Positions 34,193-45,500 are shown, counted from the stretch's first letter. The stretch is DNA of 64,000 nucleotides from Acidobacteriota bacterium (GCA_034211275.1 JAXHTF010000003.1:31783-95782), one strand, 5' to 3'. Numbers and translations are program-made. Notes: generated from the letters alone by a model not told the origin.

Positions 34193-34462
34193 ATGGAGCT
34201 GATCGCTACCCTGCTGGTTTTTGCATTCGTCTTCTACGTGCTGACGCGCTGGGGCTGTGGCGCTCGTATGGTCCACGGTCTGGCGGCAGTTGGGATCGGT
34301 GCCGCCACGGGCAGTTTCCGCCTCGAGGACACCGATCCGGTTTGCGGCATGCGCGTGGAAGCCAAGAGCGCAGTGCTGCTCGAGCATGGGTCTCGCGTCA
34401 TTCGATTCTGCTCGGAGGATTGCCGGAAACGCTTTCTCTCCCACCCTGATGCCTATCCCTGA
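34193..34462 (+). CDS. YHS-domain membrane protein
   Basis: An 89-residue protein with one N-terminal transmembrane helix (IATLLVFAFVFYVLTRWG) and a YHS domain: DPVCGMRVEAKSAVLLEH, IRFCSEDCRKRFLSHPD. YHS domains occur in copper ATPases and mercuric/copper proteins and bind metal through the Cys residues. AGGAG precedes the ATG. It lies between the CusA-like pump and a small membrane protein and may hand copper to the transport system. Confidence 0.8.
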   Translation: MELIATLLVFAFVFYVLTRWGCGARMVHGLAAVGIGAATGSFRLEDTDPVCGMRVEAKSAVLLEHGSRVIRFCSEDCRKRFLSHPDAYP

Positions 34463-34517
34463 AGAACGACGCAAATACAACGATACGGCCTTGTGGAAGG
34501 CCGGAAAGGAGACCACC

Positions 34518-34793
34518 ATGCGCAACCGAATCTCGATCTCGGCGGTCGGCCAAGCCACCAGCATCTTCCTCGCTATCACCTTCTTGGTCTGCGTCGGATT
34601 CGACCTGATCGTACCGAAGTACGCGATGTACGAGCATTGGCAGGGCTTTCTGCCCGGTTTCACATGGCTGAGCCCTGGCACCTTCATGCTCGGGCTGGTT
34701 GAGACCTACGCCTACGGTTGGTACTTCGCGCTCGTTTGGGTGCCGCTCTACAACATTTTCTTGCATCGCGCCGAGGAGGCTCGGATCACTTGA
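34518..34793 (+). CDS. small two-helix membrane protein
   Basis: A 91-residue protein. Two transmembrane segments are visible: ATSIFLAITFLVCVGFDLI and FMLGLVETYAYGWYFALVW, with VPLYNIFLHRAEE at the end. It resembles short DUF5676/DUF2798-like proteins found in copper clusters, but I am not certain of the family. The ATG has AAAGGAG about eight bases upstream. Its stop overlaps the likely TTG start of the channel gene. Confidence 0.65.
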   Translation: MRNRISISAVGQATSIFLAITFLVCVGFDLIVPKYAMYEHWQGFLPGFTWLSPGTFMLGLVETYAYGWYFALVWVPLYNIFLHRAEEARIT

Positions 34794-35809
34794 TCGATAG
34801 CCTGTGGACGGGTGGCGGCATCATGCTCCTGGTGCTCCTCTTCGCCGACCTCCTGCTGACGGTATTTCACCCGCAGGGCCACGGTGGCCCACTGCACCGG
34901 CGGCTCAATCGACTCTTCTGGGGCGCTCTCCGGTGGGTCGGCGCCGGCCTCAGCGGACCGTCGAAGGACCGATTCCTGGCGCTTTGCGGTCCTTTGATAG
35001 CGGTCTTCAGCGTCGGCACTTGGGGCCTCTGGCTCATTCTCTCCTTCACGATCATCTACTCTCCATATCGAGGCTCCTTGCTATCAACGACCGCTGGCGA
35101 TACCTCCTGGCTCGATGTCTTCTACTTCAGCGGTTACGTCGCCTCGACCCTCGGCATCGGCGACATCGTGCCGGCCTCGCCGAGCCTGCGATTGCTCACG
35201 GTGGTTGAAGCGATGAGCGGCTTCGCGCTCTTCGCCGTCGCGACCACTTATCTCTTGGCGGTCTACCAATACGTCGCCAAGGAGCAGATCCTCGCCCTGG
35301 AGCTGGCCGGTTTCTTGGAGCCTACGGCCCCACGCCTTGCTCCGGCGGCGCTCGGCGATTGGGCTCGCCCGACGGTGAGGAACCTTCTGGAAGTCGTCCA
35401 TGCCCACGGTCAATATCCGGTGCTGCACTACTTTCGGCCAGTTGAAGCCGAGCGAGCCTTGATCATCCGGGTCGGCCGAATCCTCGACTTCCTCGACGAG
35501 GAGATCTCCGTGGATCCCTCCAGCTGCGCCCGCCTGCTATCAGCAGTGCGCCGGTACCTTTCGGAGCTACATTCCGGGTGTCTTCCGAGAAGCCACCGCC
35601 AAGACGGCCAGCGCGGCGAGACAGCACCGCAGTCGGAGGTGGATCTTCGCAACTTCCAGGCGCATCTCCTCCGCTATCTGGCCTATCCCGTTCCCGCAAC
35701 TGGCGCTCGGAAGCGGATGTCGGTCCGAGATCAGCCGTCGATTGCCCGGCCAGCCGCCGAATCGACTCACAAACCGAGCGCTCCGCCAAGAAAGAAAGAA
35801 GATCCATGA
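34790..35809 (+). CDS. ion-channel-like membrane protein (K+ channel pore signature)
   Basis: A 339-residue protein with transmembrane helices near residues 5-25, 60-85 and 140-165, and a pore loop FSGYVASTLGIGDIVPASP that resembles the potassium-channel filter (TVGYGD) in relaxed form. The C-terminal 180 residues are soluble and rich in helix, ending in a disordered tail. TTG at 34790 overlaps the preceding stop with GAGGAGG upstream; ATG 34823 is an alternative start. Selectivity is unknown; it may balance charge during metal efflux, but that is a guess. Confidence 0.7.
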   Translation: MIDSLWTGGGIMLLVLLFADLLLTVFHPQGHGGPLHRRLNRLFWGALRWVGAGLSGPSKDRFLALCGPLIAVFSVGTWGLWLILSFTIIYSPYRGSLLSTTAGDTSWLDVFYFSGYVASTLGIGDIVPASPSLRLLTVVEAMSGFALFAVATTYLLAVYQYVAKEQILALELAGFLEPTAPRLAPAALGDWARPTVRNLLEVVHAHGQYPVLHYFRPVEAERALIIRVGRILDFLDEEISVDPSSCARLLSAVRRYLSELHSGCLPRSHRQDGQRGETAPQSEVDLRNFQAHLLRYLAYPVPATGARKRMSVRDQPSIARPAAESTHKPSAPPRKKEDP

Positions 35810-37314
35810 CTGTCGTCCGCAAGCGATCCACCACCTCGCAGCCCCATCGAACCTTCAGGTTGGGCCTTTGGGGGCCAACTCTGGCCGTGGTGCTCCTGGC
35901 TGCTCTTGTCTGGAAGGCCTCGGGCACCGCCGGGCGCACTGCCTCGCCAAACCCGACGACCGATTCTGTCCGCCTGGAATTGGAAAAGGAGCTCGCCGCT
36001 GCATATCCAACTGGCGCACCGATCTCGTCCAGCAGACGGACCTTCCATCTTCGTGCCGCCCCAAGCTCTGTGCGCCAGTTCGACGGTCAAACGCTCGACG
36101 TATGGGCCTACAATGCACAGGTGCCAGGACCTACTCTCCGGGTGAAGCTCGGGCAGGAAATCGAGGTCCGGCTGGTGAATGACCTGCCTCAGCCGACCAC
36201 CATCCACTGGCACGGTGTCCGTGTCCCCAACGCGATGGACGGCGTGCCGGGTGTCACGCAAGAGCCGATTCCGTCTGGCGGGACCTTTACGTATCGCTTC
36301 ACGCCCAAGGACGCCGGCACCTTCTGGTTTCATCCCCACGTTCGCGGCGCGGAGCAGGTCGAACGAGGTCTCTACGGCGTCCTCGTGGTCGAAGATCCGG
36401 AACCGCTACCGTATAGTCGCGACGAAGTCTGGGTGTTGGACGATTGGCGGTTGGGGCGTGATGGCGCCATCGATCCAAACTTCGTCACGCGGCATGACCT
36501 CGCCCACGACGGCCGCTGGGGCCAGGTCGTCACGGTCAACGGAGAGTCTGGTTTCAGCCTGGAAGTGCGCCCAGGCGAGAGAATCCGGCTGCGGCTGATT
36601 AATACCTCGAACGGGCGTGTCTACAGACCCGATTTCGGGTCGCTCACACCCGAGGTCATCGCGGTCGACGGGATGTATGCGCGCCGTCCGTTTCCCCTGG
36701 CTGGCTTCGACCTGGCGCCGGGCAACCGTCTCGACTTGGACCTGGTCATCCCGCCAGACGCTGCAGGGGAGGTCTTTCACATCGTCGATCGGTTGACTCG
36801 ACGCCCTTTTCAGCTCGGGGCTCTGCGGGTGGAAGGGACGCCTGTGGAGACGCCGGAGTTCGCGCTGCCCGCGAATCCGAACGTGCCGACCTGGGCGTTG
36901 GCATCGGAGCAACCCGTCGACGTCACTTACAGGCTCGATGCTCGCCGTGGAGGCCCGCACGGAATTCAGTGGACGATCAACGGCCACCCCTGGGGCCAAC
37001 ATGAGGTTACAGAGCTGATCGAGGGCCGATGGGTCCGAGTCCGCTTCCAGAATGACTCTGCGAGGCTGCATCCAATGCATGTCCACGGCCAGTTCTTCAA
37101 GGTGATCGCTCGCAACGACGAACCTGTGGACGAGGCCCATTTTCGAGACACCGTGCTTCTCTACGGCCGGGAAACTCTGGATGTGGGTATGGTGCCGGTC
37201 GACTGGGGGCGATGGATGATGCACTGCCACATCCTCGAACATGCCGAGGCCGGCATGATGACAGCCATTCAAGTCACCTCAGCGGGCGCGGAGCCGGGCG
37301 CAGAAAACCCTTGA
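35806..37314 (+). CDS. multicopper oxidase (CueO/CopA-like)
   Basis: A 502-residue exported oxidase. The signal anchor is RLGLWGPTLAVVLLAALVW. Copper boxes are IHWHGVRVPNAMDG (about 134), FWFHPH (about 175), HPMHVHGQFF (about 421) and MMHCHILEHAEAGMM (about 473), so all four copper sites appear intact. A Met-rich loop as in the 16256 oxidase is missing, and so is a barrel. The family oxidises Cu(I) to less toxic Cu(II) in the periplasm. The start overlaps the preceding channel gene (ATGA), so it ends the sigma-54 operon. Confidence 0.87.
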   Translation: MTVVRKRSTTSQPHRTFRLGLWGPTLAVVLLAALVWKASGTAGRTASPNPTTDSVRLELEKELAAAYPTGAPISSSRRTFHLRAAPSSVRQFDGQTLDVWAYNAQVPGPTLRVKLGQEIEVRLVNDLPQPTTIHWHGVRVPNAMDGVPGVTQEPIPSGGTFTYRFTPKDAGTFWFHPHVRGAEQVERGLYGVLVVEDPEPLPYSRDEVWVLDDWRLGRDGAIDPNFVTRHDLAHDGRWGQVVTVNGESGFSLEVRPGERIRLRLINTSNGRVYRPDFGSLTPEVIAVDGMYARRPFPLAGFDLAPGNRLDLDLVIPPDAAGEVFHIVDRLTRRPFQLGALRVEGTPVETPEFALPANPNVPTWALASEQPVDVTYRLDARRGGPHGIQWTINGHPWGQHEVTELIEGRWVRVRFQNDSARLHPMHVHGQFFKVIARNDEPVDEAHFRDTVLLYGRETLDVGMVPVDWGRWMMHCHILEHAEAGMMTAIQVTSAGAEPGAENP

Positions 37315-37342
37315 CTCCGTAGTTAAGTACAGAGTCTAGACT
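37311..37342 (+). promoter_or_regulatory. MerR-type promoter with 20-bp spacer
   Basis: TTGACT (37311-37316) and TAGACT (37337-37342) are 20 bases apart, the over-long spacing typical of promoters activated by MerR-family distortion. The spacer holds a near-perfect dyad, ACTCCGTA and TACAGAGT (7 of 8 paired). It directly precedes the MerR-family gene and is its most likely operator; the -35 overlaps the last codons of the oxidase gene. Confidence 0.8.
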
Positions 37343-37361
37343 CTCTCGCAGGAGGTGATTG

Positions 37362-37781
37362 ATGCAAGGAATCACAATCGGCAAGCTCGCCCGGCAGGCG
37401 GATATCGGCATCGAGACTGTTCGCTACTACGAGCGTCGAGGTTTGATCCCCAATCCGCCAAGACGGCCTCCGGGTTATCGCCAGTACCCGCCCGAAGCTA
37501 TTCACAGATTGAGGTTCATCCGCCGCGCGAAGGACCTTGGCTTCACCCTCGACGAGATTCGTGAGCTGCTCCTGTTGCGCAATCATTCGGCGGAGAATCG
37601 CGAGCAGGTGCGGGAGAGGGCCCAGGACAAGATCGTCGAGATCGACCGCCGGATCGACGACCTGACACGCATGCGAGGCGCGCTCGCCGACCTTGCCGAT
37701 GCCTGCGCACAGGGCGCGGACAGTGAACCATGCCCGATCTTGGCTGCGATGGATCGTAGCCTCCCCGAGGAGGTCAGTTGA
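37362..37781 (+). CDS. cueR: CueR-like MerR-family metal regulator
   Basis: A 139-residue MerR protein. The winged HTH is [20 protein letters not shown]; the dimerisation helix runs from 80 to 115; the metal loop has two Cys in [19 protein letters not shown], which matches the CueR pattern. The Cys in the dimerisation helix used by Zn/Cd/Pb regulators is absent ([15 protein letters not shown]). I infer a Cu(I)/Ag(I) sensor activating its own gene and the P1B ATPase. GGAGG lies six bases upstream of the ATG. It overlaps the ATPase gene by four bases. Confidence 0.85.
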   Translation: MQGITIGKLARQADIGIETVRYYERRGLIPNPPRRPPGYRQYPPEAIHRLRFIRRAKDLGFTLDEIRELLLLRNHSAENREQVRERAQDKIVEIDRRIDDLTRMRGALADLADACAQGADSEPCPILAAMDRSLPEEVS

Positions 37782-40279
37782 TGGCAGATCCAGGAGCGAC
37801 AGACCATTCGTGCTGCTCGACGGCGCCCCACAGCGGAGAATCGCCGTCCAAGGACCCTGTGTGCGGCATGACGGTGGATCCCGACGACGCCAACTTCGAA
37901 GCCGAAGAGGGTGGCCGGCGGTTCGTCTTCTGCTCGGCTGGTTGCCGGGACAAGTTCGAGGCCGATCCGCGGCGTTTTCTCGAGCCTTCTGCCGAGCACG
38001 CGGCCAGGTCTGCCGAGGCGGCCCATCGCCAGGACACCGTTTACGTGTGCCCGATGGATCCTGAGATCCGCGAGCAGGAGCCGGGAAGCTGTCCGAAATG
38101 CGGTATGGCTCTCGAGCCCGAGACGCCCAGTCTGGGAACCCGGACGGAGTACACCTGCCCGATGCATCCGGAGATTGTCCGTGACGAACCGGGGAGTTGC
38201 CCGATCTGCGGCATGGCGCTCGAACCGCGCACGGTGAGCCTCGAGGACGAAGAGAATCCGGAGCTCGTCGATATGACGCGGCGCTTCATCTTCGCCGCCG
38301 CGCTGTCCCTGCCAATTCTCGTGCTCGCCATGGGCCACATGCTGCCGGGCGATCCTGTCTCGAGGCTGGTACCGCCGCGCTGGCGCGTGCTGATCGAGCT
38401 GGCCTTGGCGACTCCGGTCTGTCTCTGGTCGGCCTGGCCGTTTTACGTGCGCGCCTGGCACTCGGTCCGCAACCGCAGCCTCAACATGTTCACGCTGATC
38501 GGCCTCGGGGTCAGCGTCGCCTACGTCTACAGCCTGATCGCTGCCCTCTGGCCCGGGATCTTCCCCGACTCGTTCCGCGACGAGCACGGCACGGTCGCGG
38601 TCTATTTCGAAGCCGCCGCGGTCATCGTCACGCTGATTCTGCTCGGACAGGTGCTCGAGCTCCGCGCCCGTAGCCAGACCGGAGCGGCGATCAAGGCCCT
38701 GCTCGGGCTCGCGGCCAAGACGGCCCGCCGTATCCGGCCCGATGGTGAGGAAGAAGACGTGCCGCTCGATGCCGTCGAGGCCGGTGATCGTCTGCGCGTG
38801 CGCCCGGGTGAGAAAGTACCGGTCGATGGCGCGGTGCTCGAAGGGACGAGCACCGTGGACGAGTCGATGGTGACCGGCGAGCCGATCCCGGTCAAAAAAG
38901 CGGTCGGCGACGCGGTGATCGGCGCCACCGTCAACGGCACGGGTTCCTTCGTCATGGAGGCTGAGAGGGTCGGTTCCGAGACACTGCTCTCGCGCATCGT
39001 CACCATGGTGGCCGAGGCCCAGCGCAGCCGCGCGCCCATTCAGAAGCTGGCCGACCGCGTGTCCGGCTGGTTCGTGCCCATCGTCATCGTCGTCGCCCTG
39101 CTCACTTTCGCCGTGTGGGGGCTCGTCGGCCCCGATCCGCGCATGGCCTACGCGCTCGTCAACGCCGTCGCCGTCTTGATCATCGCCTGTCCCTGCGCCC
39201 TGGGCCTGGCGACCCCGATGTCGATCATGGTGGCGACCGGCAAGGGCGCGCAGGTGGGGGTCCTGTTCAAGAACGCCGAGGCGATCGAGCGGTTGCGGCA
39301 GGTCGATACCCTGGTCGTCGACAAGACCGGCACTCTGACCGAAGGACGTCCGAGCCTGGTGACGGTCGAGCCCGCGAACGACTTCACCGAGGAGCAGTTC
39401 CTCGAGCTGGTGGCGACGCTCGAACGAGCGAGCGAGCATCCTCTCGCGGAAGCAATCGTTCGCGGGGCGGAGGATCGAGGCGCCAAGGTCGGCGAGGCCT
39501 CGTCATTCGAGTCGGTGACCGGCAAGGGAGTGAAGGGCCGGGTCGGTGATGTGGACGTGGCGCTCGGAAATAAAGCGATGATGGCCGACGTCGGGGTCGA
39601 GCTCGGGAGCTTGGCGCAGCGCGCCGAAACCCTGCGCGGAGAAGGCCAAACCGTGATGTTCGCCGCGCTCCGCGGCGTTGCCGCGGGCCTCTTGGGCGTC
39701 GCCGATCCGATCAAGGAGAGCACCCCGGAGGCGATCGAAGCCCTGCATAGGGAAGGGCTGCGCATCACCATGCTGACCGGCGACAGCCGAACCACGGCGG
39801 AGGCGGTCGCTCGCCAGCTGGGCATCGACGAAGTGGTGGCCGAGGTTCTTCCGGAGCAGAAGAAGGATGCCATCGAGAAGCTCCAAGCGGAGGGCCACGT
39901 GGTGGCGATGGCCGGCGACGGCATCAATGACGCGCCGGCACTAGCCCGCGCCGATGTGGGCATCGCCATGGGCACCGGCACCGACGTGGCCATGGAGAGC
40001 GCCGGCGTGACCCTGGTCAAAGGCGACTTGCGCGGGATCGTACGTGCCCGCCGTCTGAGCCGCGCGACGATGGCCAACATCCGCCAGAACCTCTTCTTCG
40101 CCTTCGTCTACAACGCCCTGGGCGTACCGGTGGCGGCCGGCGTGCTCTATCCAGTCTTCGGTATCCTGCTCAGCCCGATGCTCGCGGCGGCGGCCATGAG
40201 CTTCAGCTCGGTGTCGGTGATCGCCAACTCTCTGCGCCTTCGGGGGGGCTCACTCGATTTGGAGAGGAATGGGCAATGA
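37778..40279 (+). CDS. copA: Cu(I)-exporting P1B-1 ATPase with YHS and two HMBD modules
   Basis: An 833-residue P-type ATPase. N-terminal domains are a YHS ([21 protein letters not shown]; residues 27-75) and two heavy-metal-binding motifs (CPMDPEI...[10 protein letters not shown], residues 88-116, and CPMHPEI...[10 protein letters not shown], 121-149). No classical HMA domain is present. The core has [14 protein letters not shown] (about 470), [18 protein letters not shown] and [13 protein letters not shown]7/8 signatures [17 protein letters not shown] and [13 protein letters not shown] are those of the copper class. It pumps cytoplasmic Cu(I) outward; regulated by the adjacent CueR-like gene. 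Confidence 0.92.
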   Translation: MMADPGATDHSCCSTAPHSGESPSKDPVCGMTVDPDDANFEAEEGGRRFVFCSAGCRDKFEADPRRFLEPSAEHAARSAEAAHRQDTVYVCPMDPEIREQEPGSCPKCGMALEPETPSLGTRTEYTCPMHPEIVRDEPGSCPICGMALEPRTVSLEDEENPELVDMTRRFIFAAALSLPILVLAMGHMLPGDPVSRLVPPRWRVLIELALATPVCLWSAWPFYVRAWHSVRNRSLNMFTLIGLGVSVAYVYSLIAALWPGIFPDSFRDEHGTVAVYFEAAAVIVTLILLGQVLELRARSQTGAAIKALLGLAAKTARRIRPDGEEEDVPLDAVEAGDRLRVRPGEKVPVDGAVLEGTSTVDESMVTGEPIPVKKAVGDAVIGATVNGTGSFVMEAERVGSETLLSRIVTMVAEAQRSRAPIQKLADRVSGWFVPIVIVVALLTFAVWGLVGPDPRMAYALVNAVAVLIIACPCALGLATPMSIMVATGKGAQVGVLFKNAEAIERLRQVDTLVVDKTGTLTEGRPSLVTVEPANDFTEEQFLELVATLERASEHPLAEAIVRGAEDRGAKVGEASSFESVTGKGVKGRVGDVDVALGNKAMMADVGVELGSLAQRAETLRGEGQTVMFAALRGVAAGLLGVADPIKESTPEAIEALHREGLRITMLTGDSRTTAEAVARQLGIDEVVAEVLPEQKKDAIEKLQAEGHVVAMAGDGINDAPALARADVGIAMGTGTDVAMESAGVTLVKGDLRGIVRARRLSRATMANIRQNLFFAFVYNALGVPVAAGVLYPVFGILLSPMLAAAAMSFSSVSVIANSLRLRGGSLDLERNGQ

Positions 40280-40330
40280 CTTCGTGGACGAAGTAGATCA
40301 GGTACAAGCGCTGTGCGATAGCCAGGTGAA

Positions 40331-42508
40331 TCAGGTGCTCCGCAGCAGCCGCAACCCGTTGGCGATCACCAGGAGGGACGCACCCATATCCGCTGCGATG
40401 GCCATCCATAGCGTCGCCATCCCGAGACTGGCCAGGGCGAAGACCGCCACCTTGACGCCCAGGGCGAAGACGATGTTCTGGCGAACAACTCGCAATGTTC
40501 GCCGAGAGTGCCGGACGAGCCACGGCAGCTTGCGCAGGTCGTCTGACATCAGGGCGATGTCGGCGGATTCGATGGCGGCGTCGGTGCCCGCCGAGCCCAT
40601 GGCGATACCGAGGGTCGCACGCGCCATGGCCGGGGCGTCGTTGACGCCGTCACCGACCATTGCCACATCACCCCCGTTCGCCACCAGGTGCTCCACCGCC
40701 TCGACCTTATCTGCCGGCAAGAGCTCCGCGCGCACCTCGTCGAGGCCCAGCTCACGAGCGATCGCGCGCGCGGTTCCCTCGTTGTCGCCGGTGAGCATCA
40801 CCTGGCGCCCGATGCCCAGGCCACGCAGCTCGTGGAGTGCTTCGGGGGCTTCCGCGCGCAGACCGTCGGAGATCGCGATGAGACCGCAAACATGCTCGTC
40901 GTTGCCGACCACGACCACCGTCCGCCCAGCGCTCGACATCGTTTCGAGCTGATCGTGGACCGCGAGCGTCTCCTGGCCGCGCTCCTCGAGATAGCGGTGC
41001 GAGCCGAGCCAGAACAGCTCTCCCGCATACCGACCGGAAACACCCTTGCCAGGAATAGACTCGACATCGGCCGCTGGCCGGACCTCGACACCGCGCTCCT
41101 TCGCGTAGCGCAGAACCGCCTGGGCCAGCGGGTGCTCGCTGCGCGCTTCGAGGGCCGCCGCACGCTCGAGCAGCTCCGGGACGCTATGGTCTCCGAGCGG
41201 AACGACCTCGACGACTTCCGGCTCACCGCGGGTCAAGGTACCGGTCTTGTCGAAGGCGATGGCCTCGATCCGTGCCGGCGCCTCGACATAGGCGCCGCCC
41301 TTGATCAGCACGCCGTTTCGGGCGGCCGCGGCGAGCGCGGCTACGATGCTGACCGGTGTCGAGATGACCAGCGCGCAGGGACAGGCGATGACCAGCAGCA
41401 CTAGTGCACGGTAAAACCACGTTTCCCAAGACAGCCCCGCCAGCAGAGGTGGCAGCACCGCGACGAGCAGCGCCAAGGCCATCACTGCGGGCGTGTAAAC
41501 GCGCGCGAATCGCTCGACCCACTGTTCGCTCGGCGCCCGGCGAGACCGCGCTTCCTCGACCAGGCGGATCATTTTCGCCAGGGTCGTCTCGCTGGCCGGC
41601 CGGGTCGAGCGAGCTTCGAGAGCACCGCTGCCGTTGATCGTTCCTGCGAGTACCGGGTCGCCCATCTCCTTCGCTACGGGAACACTTTCACCGGTGATCG
41701 GCGCCTGGTTCACCTCGCTCCTACCGGCGACGACGGTGCCATCGAGGGGCACTTTCTCGCCGGGACGGACGACGAACTGCGTCCCGACCTCGACGTCCTC
41801 CGCCGGAACCTCCCGCTCGCCGCCATCCTCATCCTGGATTCTCGCCATGGTCGGTGAGAGATCCATCAGTGCCTCGACCGCCCGCCGCGCCCGGCCAACA
41901 CTCCAGCTTTCGAGCGCGTTGGAGATCGCGAAGAGGAACGCCACGGTAGCCGCCTCGAACCATTCGCCGATGCCGACAGCACCGGAGACGGCGACCGTCA
42001 TCAGGAGATTCATGTCTGGCCGCAGACCGCGCAGCGCGAACCAGGCCTTGGGAGCGATGAACCAGGCACCGGTCACGATCGCCAGGAGGTAGATCACCCG
42101 TGCCGCCAGAGGGACGCCTTCCGCCATGCCCATGCCTTCGCTGCCCAAGGCATGGCCGAGCCCGCCCGCGAGCCAAGCATGGACGCCGAATCCGATGACG
42201 GTGAAGAGTCCGCTCGCCGCGGTCAACAGGCTCTGCAGCCGCCGACGGTGATCGGTTCCTCCGCTCGCCGGGTCAGCGTGATTCCACGCTTCGGCCTTCA
42301 TGCCCGTGCCGGCGACCGCATCACGGATCGCCGTCGGGGCGACGCCCTCGGCCCTCACCGTCAGCTTGCCGCGCAGGACATCGAACGAGAGGCGTTCTTC
42401 ATCTCCGACCAGTGGGCCGAGCGCTTGCTTCAGGACTGCCACCTCCTCGGCGCAGTCCATGCCATGGATTCGGAACGAAACGGGATCGCGATGGTCTGTA
42501 AGGCTCAT
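40331..42508 (-). CDS. zntA: Zn/Cd/Pb-exporting P1B-2 ATPase (ZntA-like)
   Basis: A 725-residue P-type ATPase. A degenerate N-terminal HMA domain has GMDCAEEVAVLK with a single Cys. Core motifs: TGESVPV, CPCALVISTP (about 373), DKTGTLTRGEP (about 420), SEHPLAQAV, GDGVNDAPAMA. The last helix contains DMGASLLVIANGLRLL, the Asp-Gly signature of zinc/cadmium/lead pumps. It is the last gene of a minus-strand operon (four-base overlap with the RND permease), so divalent metals are the likely substrates. It converges with the copper ATPase gene, 52 bases apart. Confidence 0.9.
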   Translation of the reverse strand: MSLTDHRDPVSFRIHGMDCAEEVAVLKQALGPLVGDEERLSFDVLRGKLTVRAEGVAPTAIRDAVAGTGMKAEAWNHADPASGGTDHRRRLQSLLTAASGLFTVIGFGVHAWLAGGLGHALGSEGMGMAEGVPLAARVIYLLAIVTGAWFIAPKAWFALRGLRPDMNLLMTVAVSGAVGIGEWFEAATVAFLFAISNALESWSVGRARRAVEALMDLSPTMARIQDEDGGEREVPAEDVEVGTQFVVRPGEKVPLDGTVVAGRSEVNQAPITGESVPVAKEMGDPVLAGTINGSGALEARSTRPASETTLAKMIRLVEEARSRRAPSEQWVERFARVYTPAVMALALLVAVLPPLLAGLSWETWFYRALVLLVIACPCALVISTPVSIVAALAAAARNGVLIKGGAYVEAPARIEAIAFDKTGTLTRGEPEVVEVVPLGDHSVPELLERAAALEARSEHPLAQAVLRYAKERGVEVRPAADVESIPGKGVSGRYAGELFWLGSHRYLEERGQETLAVHDQLETMSSAGRTVVVVGNDEHVCGLIAISDGLRAEAPEALHELRGLGIGRQVMLTGDNEGTARAIARELGLDEVRAELLPADKVEAVEHLVANGGDVAMVGDGVNDAPAMARATLGIAMGSAGTDAAIESADIALMSDDLRKLPWLVRHSRRTLRVVRQNIVFALGVKVAVFALASLGMATLWMAIAADMGASLLVIANGLRLLRST

Positions 42509-45500
42509 GTCGTAGCCTCCTCCACCTCAGAACCTTCAGGCTCGAACCAGGCGTAGACAGCGGGTAGGACAAACAGCGTCAAGAGAGTGGCGGTCGCCAG
42601 GCCACCGATCACCACCGTGGCCAGGGGTCGCTGTACCTCAGCACCTGCACCGGTGGCCAAGGCCATGGGAACAAAGCCTAACGCCGCCACCATCGCCGTC
42701 ATGAGCACTGGACGCATTCGGACCAAGGCCGCTTCGCGGGCAGCTACTATGGGCGCCAACCCTTGCTCACGGCGAAGCTTTCGGACGTACGACACGAGCA
42801 CGACGCCGTTCAGTACCGCCACTCCAAAAAGCGCAATGAATCCAACCCCGGCAGAGATCGAAAAAGGCATCCCCCGGGCTGCCAGAGCGAGAACGCCACC
42901 GACCGCTGCGAAAGGTACGTTGAGAAAGATGAGCAGGGCTGGCCGTGCGGCGCCAAATGCGCCGTAGAGGAGCACGAAGATCAGGAGCAGCGACATGGGG
43001 ACGACAATTCCCAGACGACCCGAGGCCCGTTCCAGATTCTCGAACTGACCGCCCCACTCGAGGACATAGCCCGGAGGCAACTCCAACTCCCGGCCGATGG
43101 CCTCTCGTGCCTCAGCGACTGCTGACGCGATGTCGCGCCCCCGGATGTTCGTTTCGACGCTGATACGCCGCTGAATACGCTCCCGGCTAACCTGGGCTGC
43201 TTCGCCTCGCGTAGTGAAGGTGACCAGCTCACCCAGCGGCAACAAGCGTCCGCCGCCACCTGCGGCCACGGGCACACGCCGGATCGCCGCCTCATCGTTA
43301 CGGACTTCTGGGGGAAAGCGCACTCGCAGGGCGAACCGTCTCTCTCCTTCGAGCACGATTCCGACCTGCCTTCCGCCCAGTGCCTCTACAGCCGCGAGAA
43401 CGTCATCTGCTTTCACCCCGTAGCGACCCGCAGCCTGACGGTCGACGTGCGCCGTCAACACGGGCAGTCCCGAGACCTGTTCGACCTTCACGTCGTCGGC
43501 GCCGGGAATCTCGGCCACTACCTGCGCGATCTGCTCACCCAAGCGCCGCAGCACATCAAGATCCTCACCGTAGACCTGGATCGCTACGTCTGAGCGCACG
43601 CCGGCGATGAGCTCGCTCACCCGCAACTCGATCGGCTGGGAAAAACCGAACGCCGCCCCCGGCACCGACCGGGTAAGGGTGTCTTCCATCGCCTCGACCA
43701 GGTCCTCCTTCTTCCGGTAGCGCCAGCGCTCCTTGGGTGTCAGCATCACGAACACATCGCTCATCTCCATGCCCATCGGGTCGATAGCGATCTCGGGCCG
43801 CCCCGTCTTGGAGACGACGGTCTCGACCTCGTCAGGGAACTCCCGCAAGATAGTTTGCTCGACAAGGGTCGTTTGGCGAGCCGCCTCTTCCACGGACACC
43901 GAGGGAAGTCGCCACATCCCGATTGCGATCGCCCCTTCGTCGAGGCGGGGAATGAACTCCGCGCCCATGGTTGTGGACAGCCCCAGGCCGGCAACAAATA
44001 AGACCGCGGCAGCCATGATCGTGACGAACCGCCGCTTGAGGGAGAAGTCGAGAGCCGGCTCGTAAGCGCGCCGCAAAAATCGCACGAGCCAGGTTTCCCG
44101 ATGGACCTTCCCCTTGCGGAGAACCAGAGAGGCCAACACCGGCACCAGCGTCAAAGCCAGGATCAGTGAGCCGCCGAGGGCGAGGAGCACCGTCAATGCC
44201 ATCGGGCGGAACATCTTTCCTTCCACGCCGGTCAAGGTAAGGATCGGGAGGTAGACGATCATGATGACACCCACCGCGAAGGCTACCGGCCGCGCGACTT
44301 CTCGCGAAGAGCGGCGGACCGTTTCGAGCATGCTCTCGGCCTTGGCACGCTGTCCGCCCATCATCCGGAAGATGTTCTCGACCATCACGACCGAGCCGTC
44401 TACGATGAGACCGAAGTCAATGGCACCCAGGCTCATCAGATTGCCCGAGATGCCCGCCCGCACCATGCCGATGAAGGCAAAGAGCATCGAGAGGGGGATG
44501 GCCACGGCGACGACCAGCCCACCGCGAAGGCTTCCCAGCATGAGAAAGAGCACTGCCACCACCAGCAACCCGCCTTCGAGGAGGTTTGTTTCGACCGTCC
44601 GAATGGTGCGGCGAATCAGATCGGTGCGGTCGTAGAAGGTCTCGATTGTGACGCCTGGTGGCAAGCTCTTCTCCAGCGTCGCCACCTTGGCCTTGACCCG
44701 GCCGACGACCTCCCGCGAATTCTCACCCATGAGCATCATCACGATGCCGAGAACAGCTTCACCGCGACCGTCCCGTGTCACGACTCCCTGGCGCACCATC
44801 GGAGCCAGGCGGACCGCAGCGACATCTCGCACTCGAAGGGGCACACCGCTTGCGCTGGTTGTGAGCACCGCGTTGGCGATGTCGTCGAGGCTTTCCAAGC
44901 GTCCCGCTCCGCGGATGACGACCTGTTCCTGATCGCGGACGAGGTAGGCGCCTCCGACGTTGCGGTTACTGCCCTCCAGGGTCTCGAAGAGGTCGGCTAG
45001 CGGGAGCCCATGGGAACGCAGGGCGTCGGGATCGGGCGCGATTTCGTAGGTCTTGAGCTCACCCCCGAAGGTGTTGACTTCCACGACGCCCGGCACGCTC
45101 TTGAGCTGATAGGCGACGAACCAATCCAGGATAGTGCGCAGCTCCATAGGGGAGTAACAGTCGGGCGTGTCCTCCCCGGGAGGGCACGCAGGCTCGCCCC
45201 GGACCTCGAACTGGTAGATCTCTCCCAGGCCGGTCGCGATCGGCCCCATTTCAGGACTGCCGTAGTCTTCGGGGATGGCCTCGCGGGCCTCGGAAAGTCG
45301 CTCCTGGACCAGCTGACGGGCCCGATAGATGTCGGTGCCCTCCTCGAAGACGATGGTCACGGCCGACAATCCGAATTTCGAGATCGATCGCACCTCTTCG
45401 ATATCCGGCAGACCGGCCATCGCAGACTCGACGGGGAAGGTGATGAGCCGCTCTACCTCGAGCGGCGCCAGAGCCGGCGCTTGGGTCAGCACCTGCACCT

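Noticed and set aside
34027-34449. Open frame starting at an ATGA overlap with the CusA-like stop, with GAGGAA upstream
   Set aside because: The start looks good, but after about 55 codons it runs over the YHS gene in another frame and its composition is Arg/Gly-rich without family resemblance. It may be a remnant; the YHS gene is better supported.
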